Positions 12,537 through 32,967 of a DNA stretch of 64,000 nt are shown here, piece by piece; position 1 is the first letter of the stretch, and each line of letters starts with the position of its first letter. The notes beneath the pieces are model-generated. The model saw only the letters and a program-made list of their open reading frames with translations, was not told where the DNA came from and searched no databases. The stretch spans positions 890,001-954,000 of the forward strand of contig NC_135570.1 of assembly GCF_964340395.1 (NCBI RefSeq), written 5' to 3'. Position numbers and translations under genes: made by a program. The stretch comes from Glandiceps talaboti. Lineage: Eukaryota > Hemichordata > Enteropneusta > Spengelidae.

Positions 12537-14183
12537 GAGCGAAGCGCAAATTGCACATCACAAATTGACAGGCTGTTGTCATCACTCATTAATATTCATT
12601 TGGTACAGCTGATTCAGTTTTGACTATGATATACAAATATCCAACCAGGACTCCACCTCCAGTCTATTTGAACTAAAATCACATGGGGACGCCACGATGT
12701 CATCATGTTTATATGAACGCCATAGTCGGGAGCACAGATATCTGTGCTCTTTAGATATGAAAGCAAGGGGCTTGACTAGACTGGGGTTGTAGTACATAAT
12801 ATGGTCCGTGTCAGGACCTAGACTACAGTATGACCAGATAGTGCTGTATCTCAACAGGCTATATTATAAAACCATAGGCCTCATAAAACATTCTACAGAT
12901 GGCACTGCCAAAATGTGTTATTTATGACAGCAATAAGATATACTGTGGCTTATGAGTAGACTATAACTGATATCCTTTCATCATTTCATCACTGTTACTG
13001 TGACTACTAAATTTCCTATGTATATGCAGGGATGTAGAAAATAGCCAGAAGGGGAAAAAAATAAAATAACCATGTTTCAGTGATAAATTCCAGCTGAGAA
13101 AATTCTAAACATGGAAAAATAATTCTGAAACGTCGATATTTCTATCAAAATTTGGCAAGAATGGTGAAGTAAAGGTCACACAAAGCTATATTGAAGTCTG
13201 TAGATAAGATTAACGTGTCTTGCATCTTGACTTTAAGATATGCATGCTGTGTTTCTCAGCTCTATTACGATAGCGTGATACAAATGTCATATCTTACAGA
13301 CAAGATTGCATCCATCTATCATTTAGCTCATAGCCGTGCCATGTTAACTATAACAGGATGATGTTTCATTTAATTGCCTTGTCAAGACTCTTGGCTATCT
13401 ATCCTTCAACAGGCTTACTTACAGTATCTACATGTACCAATTTGTATTCATCGTGAGAGAGGGGATGGGTGGGGAGATGGGAGGGGGAGGGGGTGGGGCA
13501 TCTCAGTGTACATTGTACCTGACCACATCAACTGCCATTGCAGTATATTATATATCCCATAGCCTGGTACTCTGTCTATTTGTTATTGTGGTAGTGTTTG
13601 ACATTTATCTTTGGCTGATATTATTGTTAGATATTTATAAAGAGATAGTAGTTTGGTCTGTAATGTTGTGTCTATTTTTTTATGTCGTATCTCCATTTCT
13701 GTATTTTTCTTCACATTATTTCTGTAAACACATGTGCTGTTGAGTTGAAATCTGAAGTACCCAACTTTAATCTCACACCTAATCTGTAGGTTGACTTCCC
13801 AGTAGAAAGATTAAACAAAGTTATCACCAACTCATGATATTGTGAGTTTTCTCTGGAACGAGTTTTGAGGTCAGAGGTCATTTCGTCATTGAAAAATATG
13901 ACAACATGGAAGCCTTTGCGTTGTTTTATTTAGTCTTTTAGAAAATATGATATCAGATCAGTTATTATCCATTAATTGACAAAAAACACTTTATTGATGT
14001 TACAATAGGACCTTTACTCATGGAGTCAAAATTGTTTTGGAAAAAACTTGTTTCCAAACTGTTTTGACTGTTGTGAGTACAATGTAGATATTTTCATTTT
14101 GTATCAATGCGTTCATTCTCATAGTTTATGAATGTGTTTTTCTCATTTTCATTCTTTTTTATTTTCTGTTTTCTTTCTTATAG

Positions 14184-14303
14184 ATTCTACAGATTGTACA
14201 TTCAACAATGTCCTCGGACATTAGGTAGACTTGACCATTTTGTTAACATTGTTTGAAGAAGAAGAATTGAAAAAATAAGATCGTGACTACAATTCCAAGG
14301 GAG
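14184..14303 (+). other. NDST 5'UTR part of the first coding exon
   Basis: A long pyrimidine tract ends in ttctttcttatag at 14183, a convincing 3' splice site, so the first coding exon probably begins at 14184 and an untranslated exon lies further upstream. A six-codon upstream ORF (ATG at 14208, stop ending 14228) lies in this leader and could lower translation of the main frame. Confidence 0.55.
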
Positions 14304-22267
<7,964 letters not shown>

Positions 22268-22285
22268 ATGTCAATGGATAGCTGC

Positions 22286-22595
22286 AGATGAAGTCAAGAG
22301 GGGGTGTGATAATTTACAGAATGGCAGATGAACTGATGGGATGTGACACTTCATGGAATGGCAACAGATGATATGAAGGGTTGGTTGAGACACTTCCTAG
22401 AATGGCAGCAGATGAAATGATGTGGTGTGACACCTCCTAGAATGGCAGCAGATGAACTGATGGGGTGTGACACTTCCTAGAATAACAGTATGTGGAATGA
22501 AGAGATGAGATACTTCCTAGAATTGTGGCCAATGAAGTGAAGGGTTGTGACACTTCTTGGAATGGCTTCAAATGAAGTGACAAGTGCATAGATGA
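22286..22595. repeat. Degenerate about 40-bp tandem repeat in the NDST 3'UTR
   Basis: About eight diverged units contain agatgaa.tgatgggg, tgtgacacttcctagaatgg and cagc. The array starts about 20 bp after the NDST stop codon, so it is likely transcribed as 3'UTR. Confidence 0.8.
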
Positions 22596-24274
22596 AGGAG
22601 ATTTGAATTCTGCAAGATCAAGGAGTTGTGACACTTCCTGGCACAGCTGCAAACTGCCTAGAGAAGGTGAACACACTATAGGACAACCATGGATGTATCC
22701 ATGAAGGTGTGACACTACAGAGCCTGACATCTGTCAGTGACCATGACAGTGTTGAAGTGGAAGAGTTTGAAGTCATAGAAACAACTAATATATATGTCTC
22801 TCCACAGACAGTAGATCAGAATGTGTATTATGATGTATGTAGAATGAACTCTTTGACATATCACACTAAACAAAACACTCAGTGAAACAAATAGAGGAGA
22901 ATCTAAGGATTGTAGATTTTTAGCAGTGAAGTAAACCAAACAAGAGATAGAGATAGACAGCATGTAAGAATGATGAATTTGTCAAGAGTAGAGACTTGGC
23001 ATAGATAGACATCGTTGTTACTGGTAATCATTTGTTCAAGCTTTTTATATAGCAAAGGTTTGGGCAACTCAATCTACTATATTTTGATTGTTCAGCAAAG
23101 GTCCATCCTTCCGAGATACAGGTCGCAAAATGTCTGGCAGAACTACAGAAAAAGTTGGTTTAGAACAATAGAATATTCCTATCCAATTCTTATAGCCACT
23201 GATATGATATCACTAATGTGCGTACCAGGATTGAAAACCCTGGCATTTAACATATAAAGTGGTTGTTTTGTACATCCAAAAACTATCACAATAGCTTGTC
23301 AGCCATTTTTTTTCATCTAACTGCCACTGTATAAATAAGCCATACAGTTATATCAATACAGGTGAAAGGAAAAGTTTTTAGAGATATTTTGATTTAAAAT
23401 CTTTGATGTAAAAATAATTTTCATTATTATTAATCAGTATTTACTTGTATTGTTAGTATTAATGTTGTCTTGTGTTTATAATAGAGGAACTTTATCTAAC
23501 CATAAATATTGGACAGACATGTCTATGGTCTAACATAAAATTAGAACTTCTAGCTTTGAGGCGAGTCAACACAAATGATGTGGCAGCTTCTGAAAGCCCA
23601 ATCCTATAATTCAAGGTTGATGACATTTTTTTTTTACAAAATTGCAGAGTAATAATATTACTTTATAAATATTACTCTAACAATATTTCTATATTTATGG
23701 ATGATTTTAACTCATGGGTAACAAGCCACAGAAAAATTGAAAATTTTCCAGAATAGTTGTAGAGTAGTAGAGTGCTAGGAACATCTTTTATTGACTGGAC
23801 TCTGAGGAAATACTTGGGTTTATATTATTGCAAATCCTGGTATAATTCCAATGGTTTTCACCATCCATATCTAAATAGTGTACTTCTACAGGGGATGTTG
23901 GGTTGTTATTTGTAATCTCATATAATGGAGGGTTGGAAGTGGGATGAGGGGTGGCAGAAGTTGGTATGTAGGTTTAGAGAAATGTACAGTTTTAACATAT
24001 TAAGAAATGATGTTTTATTATCTGAATCCTATTTTGGTACACATACACATATCTAAAATGTTTGGTGCTACAAGATTGTAAGACGGACATGGTACATGAT
24101 GAAATACGAATGATACAGAAGTACTACTGTGGGAAAAGTTACTGTAGACATGCTGGAACAAACTCAGTGGAAAGCTACTTTTGTGACCAGTTTAAACCAG
24201 ATCAGACCACTTTTAACTGGTTGACACCATTGATGATTATCGTAACATTTAGCAATATGAAATTTCATACCTTC

Positions 24275-24342
24275 AAATGCCTAATGTTGGTGGCGCTATA
24301 CTGCAAGCAGATGGTGTAGAGCGCCACCAACGGCCAAACATT
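24275..24342. repeat. Imperfect hairpin in the NDST/USP39 intergenic region
   Basis: The segment ttggtggcgctatac is mirrored by gtgtagagcgccaccaa about 13 bp later, with weaker pairing extending outward (atgcctaatg against ggccaaacat). It could be a tiny foldback element; a small-RNA precursor cannot be judged from sequence alone. Confidence 0.5.
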
Positions 24343-25723
24343 GTATTTGAACTCTTTCATTTGGATGTTCTAGCCCTTGGATCACATCAGCTTTATAAAT
24401 GTACCACTATAAAATAATAATATAACCATAATGTCATAATGATGAGTTTAGTATGTGTCAGATACATCATGTTAGTCTGCCCTCAATGGTCTTGTTGGCT
24501 GATGATTGAGGGCGCCCTGACATGTGGTTTCTTACAGATGAGTTTATGACTGTTCAGCTGTCCATGGTAACTGTTCTACAGTAGTATGTATGATGGATGT
24601 AAGATAACTGAAAGGGTAGCTAGCTATAACAACTTTTGTTTTTAAAATTAATAATGGCATCATTTTAACAAATTTCTGTAAGAGGAGATATATTATCTGC
24701 TTTGTTTTCTAGTTCTTTTGAAGCACATGATATTCATGCTGCTAAGTATATTATTGAATATTATGGTGCTTGTTCTGTGTCATTTCTGTGTAAGATGCTC
24801 ATCAAGAAGTTTATACTGTAATGAAAGATTTAAAAACTGAAAGTGGCCAAAGTATATTTATCTATTGTATTTGGAGTACAGTATGAGAGAAGTACTTTAA
24901 ACTTTATTATTAATTGTTACAGAGAAATATGTAGATCAAAGTCTTTCCATAATTTCAATTTTGTGCATAGGATCCTCTGGTCCGTCTGTCTCTGTGCCAA
25001 CAGGAACGAGTGCATAGATGTTGTCAACCGGTCAAAATCAATTATTCTTACATGATTCAATATACACGTGTAATCTTGCCAGTTTCAAATTGGATGAGTT
25101 TAGATAGATGACAATGTACATCAGTGTGGTAGAGAGACCTATGTGGTAGAGAGACCTGTGTAGCATAGAGATGACCTATGAGGCAGAGACCTGTGTAGAC
25201 ATAGTAAACAATGATCCAGTTACAAATGTCTCTGTATAACATGTGAGATAGGATCACTGTATAAAAACCAACAGACAACAAAATCAACTCAATTTCATAA
25301 TTGGTGAAAATCCTCAGATTGAGATGTACATTTACTGATACACATCTCTACCTTGTATTTGTCATCTGATCCATAGTAGATCCATTTGGTGTTTGCATTC
25401 TCAAATCACAGCAGTCAAAAACTAGACAATGTATTGGTCTTATACAAAAAAATCAATCTTTACTAGGGTCCAAACAACAAGGTACAACACAAAGACTATA
25501 TCTTAACCTATCCATGTGTTGAAACTCAGACTATAATCTAAATTGTTCCATTTGAGTGATAAAAATGCCTCAAATATGTGAGAAAACACAGCTATATTTT
25601 GTTGTAATGACTTTCAGGACATGGATAGGAAGATTGTTATTTGTATTCATATCACATTTTTCTGGGTTTTGTTTTGCACTTTCTCAGAGAATAGCATACC
25701 CTTCAGAGTTCACTGATACTCAA

Positions 25724-25729
25724 TTTATT
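25724..25729 (-). terminator. Candidate USP39 polyadenylation signal
   Basis: AATAAA on the minus strand (tttatt on plus), about 550 bp downstream of the USP39 stop codon. The UTR would then span the foldback element at 25851-26173. It was chosen by position only; other signals are possible. Confidence 0.3.
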
Positions 25730-25850
25730 GTTTCAGGACTTTGAACTTCAGTGTCCTGTCAACAATAACTGAGTATTTACAAAAATCAAAAGGTGTAAAC
25801 TACAAAACGAAAATATCCTTCAAATGGAAATTCATCTGTGTTGGTAAACC

Positions 25851-26173
25851 ATAGTATTGAATTTAACTTTTGTTCCAAACACAACTTTAACATTTTACCT
25901 GAAATTTTTGACTGCACACTTCAGTCTTTGTCAACAGACTGACCCAATATTCAGTACATGTGATCGTATGGACATGTTAGCCTAGTAATGGTCATAGGTG
26001 CCTGGAAGTATATATATCATCCTCCGTCTCTGTTTAATGATGGTATAAGTGTCTGGATGTAGATGGATTCTTTCACTCCCCGTTCAGAATGTCTAGTTTC
26101 TGAAGTGTGCAGTCAAAAATTTCAGGTAAAATTTTCAAGTAGTGTTTGGAACAAAAGTTAAATTGAATACTAT
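25851..26173. mobile_element. MITE-like element with about 73-bp terminal inverted repeats
   Basis: The left end atagtattgaatttaacttt, then tgttccaaacac and gaaatttttgactgcacact, is mirrored almost completely at the right end (ctgaagtgtgcagtc to aatactat). The element is 323 bp with about 175 bp of non-coding interior. It lies 105 bp downstream of the USP39 stop and probably within its 3'UTR, where the arms could form double-stranded RNA. Confidence 0.85.
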
Positions 26174-26278
26174 AAAAATATTTTAATGGCTTTGAGGGTT
26201 GTTGGTCTGGCAAATAGTTTGTTTCCTTAATTGATATCAGTACAAGTAGATTAGTACATTGTAACTGCTTTGTTGTCT

Positions 26279-29200
26279 TTATGTTTTCTTTGTTGCACTA
26301 TCATCATTTTTTGTGCTGTTGTCTTGTGTCTTCCCTGAATTTGAGATATTTTCACCTTCAGTCCTCAAGGCCCAGATCTGGAACAAGAAAACAGAAAAGA
26401 TCACCTGATCAAAATATATTTAAAATACAGAATTCAGTTCTGCTTGAAAGTAAAAACTCAAAAGACGTCATGATTCAGTAAAGCAAAGATAATATTACAT
26501 AATGTTCAAAATGATAGAGAAACTTACCTGGACATAAGCCTCCGATAATGTGATCATCTGTGGTAGAATTTCTGTGACATGAAGATCCTGTATTTCATAC
26601 CACTTACCAGAGCCCTGAAAATTAACACACACAATATATTTTACATGGAACAGATTTAGAAGACATACAACCTGCAAAAATACACCAATATGTTTGCTTG
26701 AATAAAGTGAACCAAGGGAAGACTTAACACGCAGACAAAATTAGGTAAAAAGAACAATACAACTGATACAAGAACAATGGTGGGTGTTTCTGATATCGGT
26801 GCACATGACATTTATTATCAGTTTGTTTATTTCTGTGGAAGTTACACTATAACAGTATTAGTCAAACTCAATTGTTATAATGTAGCATTCTATCTGTAAA
26901 CAGAGTTATTGGATGTGGGGCTTCTGTGGTGTTTATACTTTGATAAGTTACTGACACTAATTATATTGTATGTCTTTGCATAAATTTGTCTTATTCCTGC
27001 TTACCATGAGCAAGCAAATACACTGGTGTTATATACTATAGTAAGAACAGTACTCGAGAGTACCTTTTCAGTATGCAGCAAAATCGAGGCCCAAAGAATA
27101 CACCCAGTTTGTGCTCGATTAAATGGCTTACCTTATGTAATATATGAACTCTGAAAGTACCCTTCCTAGGATCACCTTCATGGACAACGTTAGCCATCAA
27201 GTCATATACTGTATATTTGTGTCTCTTTTGGACTTCAGGATCTTTAACCAGGAATTCACGGAAATCTACATTTCTGAAATGGACAAGGAAAGAATACTGA
27301 TACAAGTCTCTCCACAGGGATATTTCTAGAAAAATTATGATTAATATAAACTGCATCAGTGTGCCCTCTAGTGATAGACAAATTTTGTTGTTGCAAGTTA
27401 AAATGATAAAAACTAGCATTTCTTGTGAGTCACCACATAGTAAGAGATAGGGGAACACCAAATTTGGTATGTCACAAGAAATTGTGTGCGTCAATGGCAT
27501 GTCAAACTGGCTTAGAGGGCACACTGACTGTGCATGAAATAATAGTTAAAAGGGATGTTTAGAACAGTAGCCTCTTTTTACATATACAAATGTACACACT
27601 CAAGTATTGTTGACAGCCTACATTATGCTCAAATGAACTTTTAAGGAAATATTTGTGAAGGGCATTGGATACAGTCCAAGCAGCAAGGAGTATTTCACAG
27701 TTACTGTATTTCAACATACACTGTAGATAGTATGGAATCCATGACACTACAGCATTTCATTTCCTAACATGACTTAAGTACAGGGAGGGCATCATGGACT
27801 ACAGACCACATGAGTACTTACTTGACTGGAAAATTGACGATCGTTGGATTCTTCTCAACAAAGAATATGTTCTTTGTGAATCGCTTGATGTACAGTATGA
27901 GATATTTGGGAAGATGTGTAAGGCCAAATCTTTTCATGGTGGAGTCCTTGTATGTTTTATATTCCTAGGTAGATGAATTACAACAAAACATGAATTAGCA
28001 GAAAATAATATTACACCCCTATGGTGAATGACAACAGAAACAGGGACACTGGCCCACCAAACAAACGTCTACAGTTAGCTGATTACATTGCCACCTAGTG
28101 GTAAGTTGTAACAGGTGAACAGCATTCTGGAGAGGACCGCTATACAGGCCTCGTCATACTGCCACCTAGTGGTAAGTTGTAACAGGTGAACAGCATTCTG
28201 GAGAGGACCGCTATACAGGCCGCGTCATACTGCCACCTAGTGGTAAGTTGTAACAGGTGAACATGTTTACCACATAGTCAAAGAAACCACCATCTTCTAT
28301 TTTGGTGGGTGATTACATAAATGGTTTGCTACACTTGTTGACTCCACCTACCTTTTCAGAAATGCCATCAAATTTACTAAGCAGTGTATGTAGAGGTACT
28401 TGTATGATATTTTGATCTCCACCTACCTTTTCAGAAATGCCATCAAATTTACTAAGCAAAGTATGTAGAGGTACTTGTGGTATGATATTTTGTTCTAACT
28501 CATCTTTAAACAGTGGTGCTGGTGGTATGTCCAATGTCAGATATAGAAATGGCGATGTTGACGTCTTCTCTATAGATGTAAAGAAAATCAAAATCCATAG
28601 TCAGCTCTTGTCATGACATGTAGAATTACTAGACATGTACCGACGAGTGCACATACTAGTGGTAGTTTCACTGCAGTGCAATACTGAACACATTATTGCA
28701 TACCTGCATGCAAATGATATACATTCTAGCTAAATGAGTAATTATGAACCAAAAGTTGTTCATGCAAGTGAGTAAACCTCCAACTGTTAGAATGATGTAA
28801 ACAGAGTATAAGTTAGCATCCTGATATGACAAATATATCATACTTGAAATTAAAGGGGCACAAGCTGAGTTTATACATATTTGGGCATAGTTTATCCATA
28901 CTTGGGCATAGTTTATACATATTTGGGCATAGTTTATACATATATGGTCATAGTTTTTCTTAGTATTTTACTTACTGAAGCATACTTATCACAACTCACA
29001 ATTGACTGAACTCAAACCTGGTATTACGATATAACCTATAAATGATCTGATGACGTAATTTATTATACGTATCAAAAAATGTTCATGTAATCCCTATTAT
29101 GCAGTTGACTGTTCTAATAATGGCAGAAGACAATCATGATTTTATAGAAGACATGCATTGACATTAACATTATACTGGAATGTAGTTAAGTATTGTCACT

Positions 29201-32200
29201 TGAGTAAAAAGGTTATCAACTCAGCTTGTACCACTTTATAAGCCCCCAATAAATACTAATTATTATTGGGCAGAATTCTGTGATTGATTAACAAAGACAT
29301 GATGTTAATGATTATGTGGGTGACTTTGGATGAATGTGAAATTTCATCTCAGGACCTCATTAAACTGGACACGAGAAGAAATTTGAAGCCATGACAGCCA
29401 CTAGACTAATATCTTATCCAATATACCTTGGTATTCTTCACTCTGTAGCAATGCTTGTTTTTCAAGTTCTTCTACATCAGCTGGAGGTAACTTTCTTTCA
29501 AAAATCTTCATGGCTCCTTGGAATGTCTTATATAGAATACTACTGTTACGTTTCTTACCACCATTTAAGGCTTGGTGAAGTGTGTTCAAAAACCAGGACA
29601 TAAATTCCACTGGGTCACCTGACAAGGAAAGATACACAAATATTTGATTTATGAATGGAAATAGTAGCTTGCTACTGAATGTCATTTTGTCTCTGCAAAT
29701 ACCTTACAACCTACTGAATTAAACAGAGACCATACAGGGAAATTAAAAGTTACTTTCACAAACACACATACCTTGTTCTGTAATCTGAAAGGTCTTCTTA
29801 CTACATAATACTACAGCTTGTAACATTTCATGTGGACTGACGTGAGCTTTAAAGTTCCTTGGGTTCCACATTTTCCTCATCAACTCTCCAAATCTTTGTG
29901 ACAATAAAATAAGTATGTCTCCTGGTGGTCTCTTGATGTGGGCGTAGTTTTCCTCTCGTAGGAAGTAATTCCTTAGTGGAGGAACATGTGCAAATGCCTG
30001 TAAAAAGACGACAATACAACATATATTAGATTTCATTACCAGCTGGTTATGATGGAATTTAAAAATATATCATAGATCTTATAGTTTAGGATATCGTTAA
30101 TCAAAGGCACATCGTCCAGGTAGGGATTTCCTTATATCAAAGGCTCAGTTCAAATCACTATTAAAATTTAGATGTGAAAACAGTATAAAAGAGATACAAA
30201 ACTCTGTTTTAACTCAGCTCTGTCTTTTGGAATGTTTTCCTATGTTTGCAAATGATTTTGTTTTGGCCAAGATTTAATATGACATAATATGTAGGTACAT
30301 GTGACAAAAAGTGTTGTTTTTTGTAGAATAAGTAACAAACAAACAAACCAACATTTGAAGCATTGATATGTGGTATACTTACATGTAGTACTACATTACA
30401 GTAGTCATTAGCTTTGATGTTATTGAGACCAACAACTCCAGGAAGGTACGTACTACCATCATATGCTCTGGATAACTTGGCAGTCTTATCTAGATGGGTG
30501 ATGTGGTCTACAGAAAATGTGGGTTGCAGTACATACTGTAAAGAAAATGACAAATTTGATTAGATAGGTCTAGATGTGGGATGTGTTTGCCTGAAAATAC
30601 ACACTTCAGTCACTTTAGTACACATGATAAATTTTCAAAGGTGATAGATAACCGAGTTGGGTTTCCTAATATTCCTATTGAAAATATTGATTTCATTATT
30701 AAAATCAAGGAAATTTCAAAATATGATTAGATAACTTGATAGTATTTTCAGCATTTTTTGCCAGAGATCTTGGTCACCGTTGGTGGAGGGTCTATGGTTT
30801 TAGTACACATCAATGTAAATTTCTTAGTAAAACTTGGCAGCCTGCTGTAAATGTGTAATATCAAGGTGCATAGTAGATCCATTCTTGTCAACCACAGAAC
30901 TGTAACACAAAAGATTCCCTCCACCCTTCCCATCCTGTAAATCTTCTAGAACTTTCTCGCTCTGTGTAAGCATAAAGTTAAAATAATGATAGAGCTGACA
31001 GAACATTGACAGAGAGTTTAAGTCCTTACCTTTATGTCATCTAAAGATGAATCTATCACTTCATAGTTGTCAGGTAGGCAGTAAAATTTAAGAGTATGTA
31101 GATTTAAAAACACATGATGATCCACTTCTACACTATGTGTGTAGGCGTGTGATTTCAATCCTCGTCCTGAAAGACAAGATAATCTGATCATTTACACTTG
31201 ACACAATTAAAGTGACCATATGGATGAGGAGTGGGCATTATTTTTGGACTTTTAATTTATGAAACAATTTTATCATGGCTTCCTACTTGGAAAATCGATG
31301 TAAAACAACATGGACCAAGTTTGTGTTTGTGGCTCAATACATTGCAAAAGCTAAATAAATTTTACTGGTGAACAATTATATTCTTGCAAGTTGGAGCGTA
31401 TTTTTCCACTGACGTACGAAAAACTGAACATGATGACACATCTTGTACTGTGCCATAGAGAGGGCAGTGCTTTTAAAATTTTTACGATGATACACTCCTG
31501 AAGGTATTTTAATTTATCAGTTTTGTTTTGAATATGATGATATCTTACCTTGAAAATACTTTCCACACACCAAACATGCATATACATTAATATGGGATAA
31601 AGACACTGAACATAACTTCTCAAAATCAAAATCAAGCACATTTCTGTTGAAGAGAAAACAGATGTATAAACAATTAGTGAAAGTGGTGTTTTATAGTCTT
31701 GGCCAAATATTCTACTCTAATATTGATGCATGCAAAGCTTTGTGTTTGAAAGCAAGGAAGGTTAATGATTCCAAATGTCTTCCTGAAACTGAGGGTAATC
31801 TTTACAAAAGTATTTCCTGACACAAACACAAAGAGAAAGTGTAGTGATGTGTAGTCCATTGTCTATGGCAAAAATATCTGAGTAGCTTTATATAGTAGAT
31901 CACACATATTGTATATATTGACACAGATTATCTGTGATATTGATATCAATAGAGTGAAGTATTGTTTGATGTTTGCACTCCTGTTAACCATGACCTCAAA
32001 CACTTTGTAAAGAACGATAAGGTAAGAGAGTGAGTACATATCTTTCAGTCTGATCTGACTGGACTGCACTTTTAGCATTGGTTTGGTCTTCCTCAATGTT
32101 ATCAAAATTGACAAACAAATTGTACAATTATTGCAGCTACCTACCTCTGTATATTGATAACCAAATTTGAATTCCTAATGTCATATTTTGCTGATTGGAC

Positions 32201-32967
32201 TCACTCAATTCACAAATTAAGCAGAGATAGAGAATCTGTGTTTGGGTTATTTTGAGTAGATGCTGGTATGCTGTGATGAGTGTTTTTATGTTATGATTTA
32301 GTGACAAAACACATACCTGTTAATTGTATCCAAATATGGACAGTTCCTACTATCAAACGACTGTTTCTTGATGACTAAAAGACAAAGTTTATATTGATAT
32401 TCAATCAAACATAATATCAAAATACTAAACAGTGACAAATCAATTCTCTCATTCCTTCCATCATTGGTACACACACAAAATTCACGTTTCTTGCGCCATG
32501 CCAGTGAAATTTCCCACTGTCATATCTTCAAATATGATGACTTCTAAGAACAACATCAACAATAACATAGGGTGAGTTCAAGATAAAACGGTTTGCTATC
32601 CTTTAGCTAAATGTCCACGTCGCTGGCGCTATACTGCGCAAGCTCTCCTAGTAAATGAAACCTAGCACAGTTACAGAGCAGCGACGTAGACATTTTAGCG
32701 AACATTTAGCAAAACGTTTTTTTCTGAAGTCGCCCAGTAACCGGCGAGATAACTGCATGGGTTCTGTGAAAAGCTGGGTCACGATAGAAAGTGATAAATG
32801 CAAAGTTATGAGTTATGCAATTTTCGTGTGGTGCTTACTATACCCGTACAAATAACTAGTATGTAATGTTTCGACTTTCATGTTGTAAATGCTTCTGTAC
32901 CTATGCGAGTTTCACTGTCTCCGATCTCTTCTTCGACCAAAACACGTTTCCTCTTCTTTGAAGCCAT
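26279..32967 (-). CDS. USP39: USP39 / U4-U6.U5 tri-snRNP-associated protein 2 (513 aa, 12 exons)
   Basis: Minus-strand exons, 5' to 3': 32967-32901, 32374-32317, 31643-31549, 31166-31030, 30535-30383, 29997-29772, 29618-29427, 28569-28427, 27964-27822, 27273-27132, 26614-26528, 26377-26279. All splice phases fit. USP39/Sad1p is a nuclear splicing factor needed for tri-snRNP assembly. It has a zinc-finger UBP domain and a ubiquitin-hydrolase fold that has lost catalysis. Visible here: a short basic start MASKKRKR, a ZnF-UBP with C34, C53, C65xxC68, H80 and H84 (residues about 34-119), then the USP-like domain from 120. The Cys box reads GLNNIKANDYCNVVLH, with D163 where active USPs have the nucleophile, so it should be inactive like vertebrate USP39. 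FKAHVSPHEMLQAV, WYEIQDLHVTEILPQMITLS and a C-terminal IW are also diagnostic. The RS-rich N-terminal extension of the human protein is missing. The exon 8 donor is duplicated in frame. Confidence 0.96.
28085..28262. repeat. 71-bp tandem repeat, 2.5 copies (USP39 intron 8)
   Basis: Units with tgccacctagtggtaagttg, taacaggtgaacagcattct and ggagaggaccgctatacagg recur at 71 bp (28090, 28161, 28232) with almost no differences, implying recent duplication. Confidence 0.9.
28345..28501 (-). repeat. In-frame tandem duplication of the USP39 exon 8 end and donor
   Basis: On the minus strand, exon 8 ends ..FDGISEK|gtaggtgg (donor at 28426-28425). The last about 60 bases plus donor are repeated 75 bp downstream, with a second identical ctgaaaag|gtaggtgg (donor at 28351-28350). 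The frame remains open through the duplicate, so use of the distal donor would insert 25 residues that repeat QVPLHTLLSKFDGISEK. Confidence 0.85.
28862..28955. repeat. About 20-bp tandem repeat, 4 copies (USP39 intron 7)
   Basis: Units of gtttatacatatttgggcat followed by a lie head to tail with one or two substitutions each. Confidence 0.9.
29375..29426 (-). repeat. Lone copy related to the 43-bp minisatellite (USP39 intron 7 start)
   Basis: Directly after the exon 7 donor, the minus strand reads aagatattagtctagtggct followed by gtcatggcttcaaa. This matches, with small gaps, the reverse complement of the 43-bp unit arrayed at 725-1170. Confidence 0.6.
30824..30961 (-). other. Possible alternative terminal exon inside USP39 intron 4
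   Basis: On the minus strand a pyrimidine-containing tract ends in cttacacag, and the next 45 codons are open to a TAA in the same phase (0) left by USP39 exon 4. The peptide begins SEKVLEDLQDGKGGGN and includes STMHLDITHLQQAAKFY, which looks like real protein composition. The main transcript joins exon 4 directly to exon 5 with conserved sequence on both sides, so this exon is not part of canonical USP39. I do not recognise the peptide; it could be an alternative last exon, an exon remnant, or chance. Confidence 0.3.
32584..32724. repeat. Foldback element in USP39 intron 1
   Basis: The left side aaaacggtttgct..agctaaatgtccacgtcgctg is mirrored at about 32681-32724 by cagcgacgtagacatttt followed by agc..agcaaaacgttttt. 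The arms are about 40 bp and imperfect, with a loop of about 60 bp. This is a MITE-like hairpin about 300 bp from the USP39 start. Confidence 0.65.

Larger units (their letters stand above)
1..14183. other. Repeat-rich non-coding region upstream of NDST
   Basis: I see no coding exon that I can assign to a protein family on either strand in these 14 kb. The open frames present are short and lack family motifs, and several are created by tandem repeats whose period keeps a frame open. Recognisable content is listed separately: seven tandem arrays, a SINE-like dimer, a foldback element, an AAT microsatellite and a diverged dispersed repeat. The region may include untranslated first exons or the promoter of NDST, because the NDST coding exon is preceded by a good 3' splice site at 14182-14183. 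No first exon can be located by eye. Confidence 0.7.
22268..26278. other. Convergent intergenic/3'UTR region between NDST and USP39
   Basis: No coding exon is recognisable. It should contain the 3' ends of both genes, which converge here. It holds a degenerate 40-bp repeat directly after the NDST stop, a hairpin near 24275-24342, an 18-bp repeat near 25123-25195 and a foldback element at 25851-26173. I see no canonical plus-strand AATAAA close to the NDST stop, so its polyadenylation site is undetermined. Confidence 0.6.
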
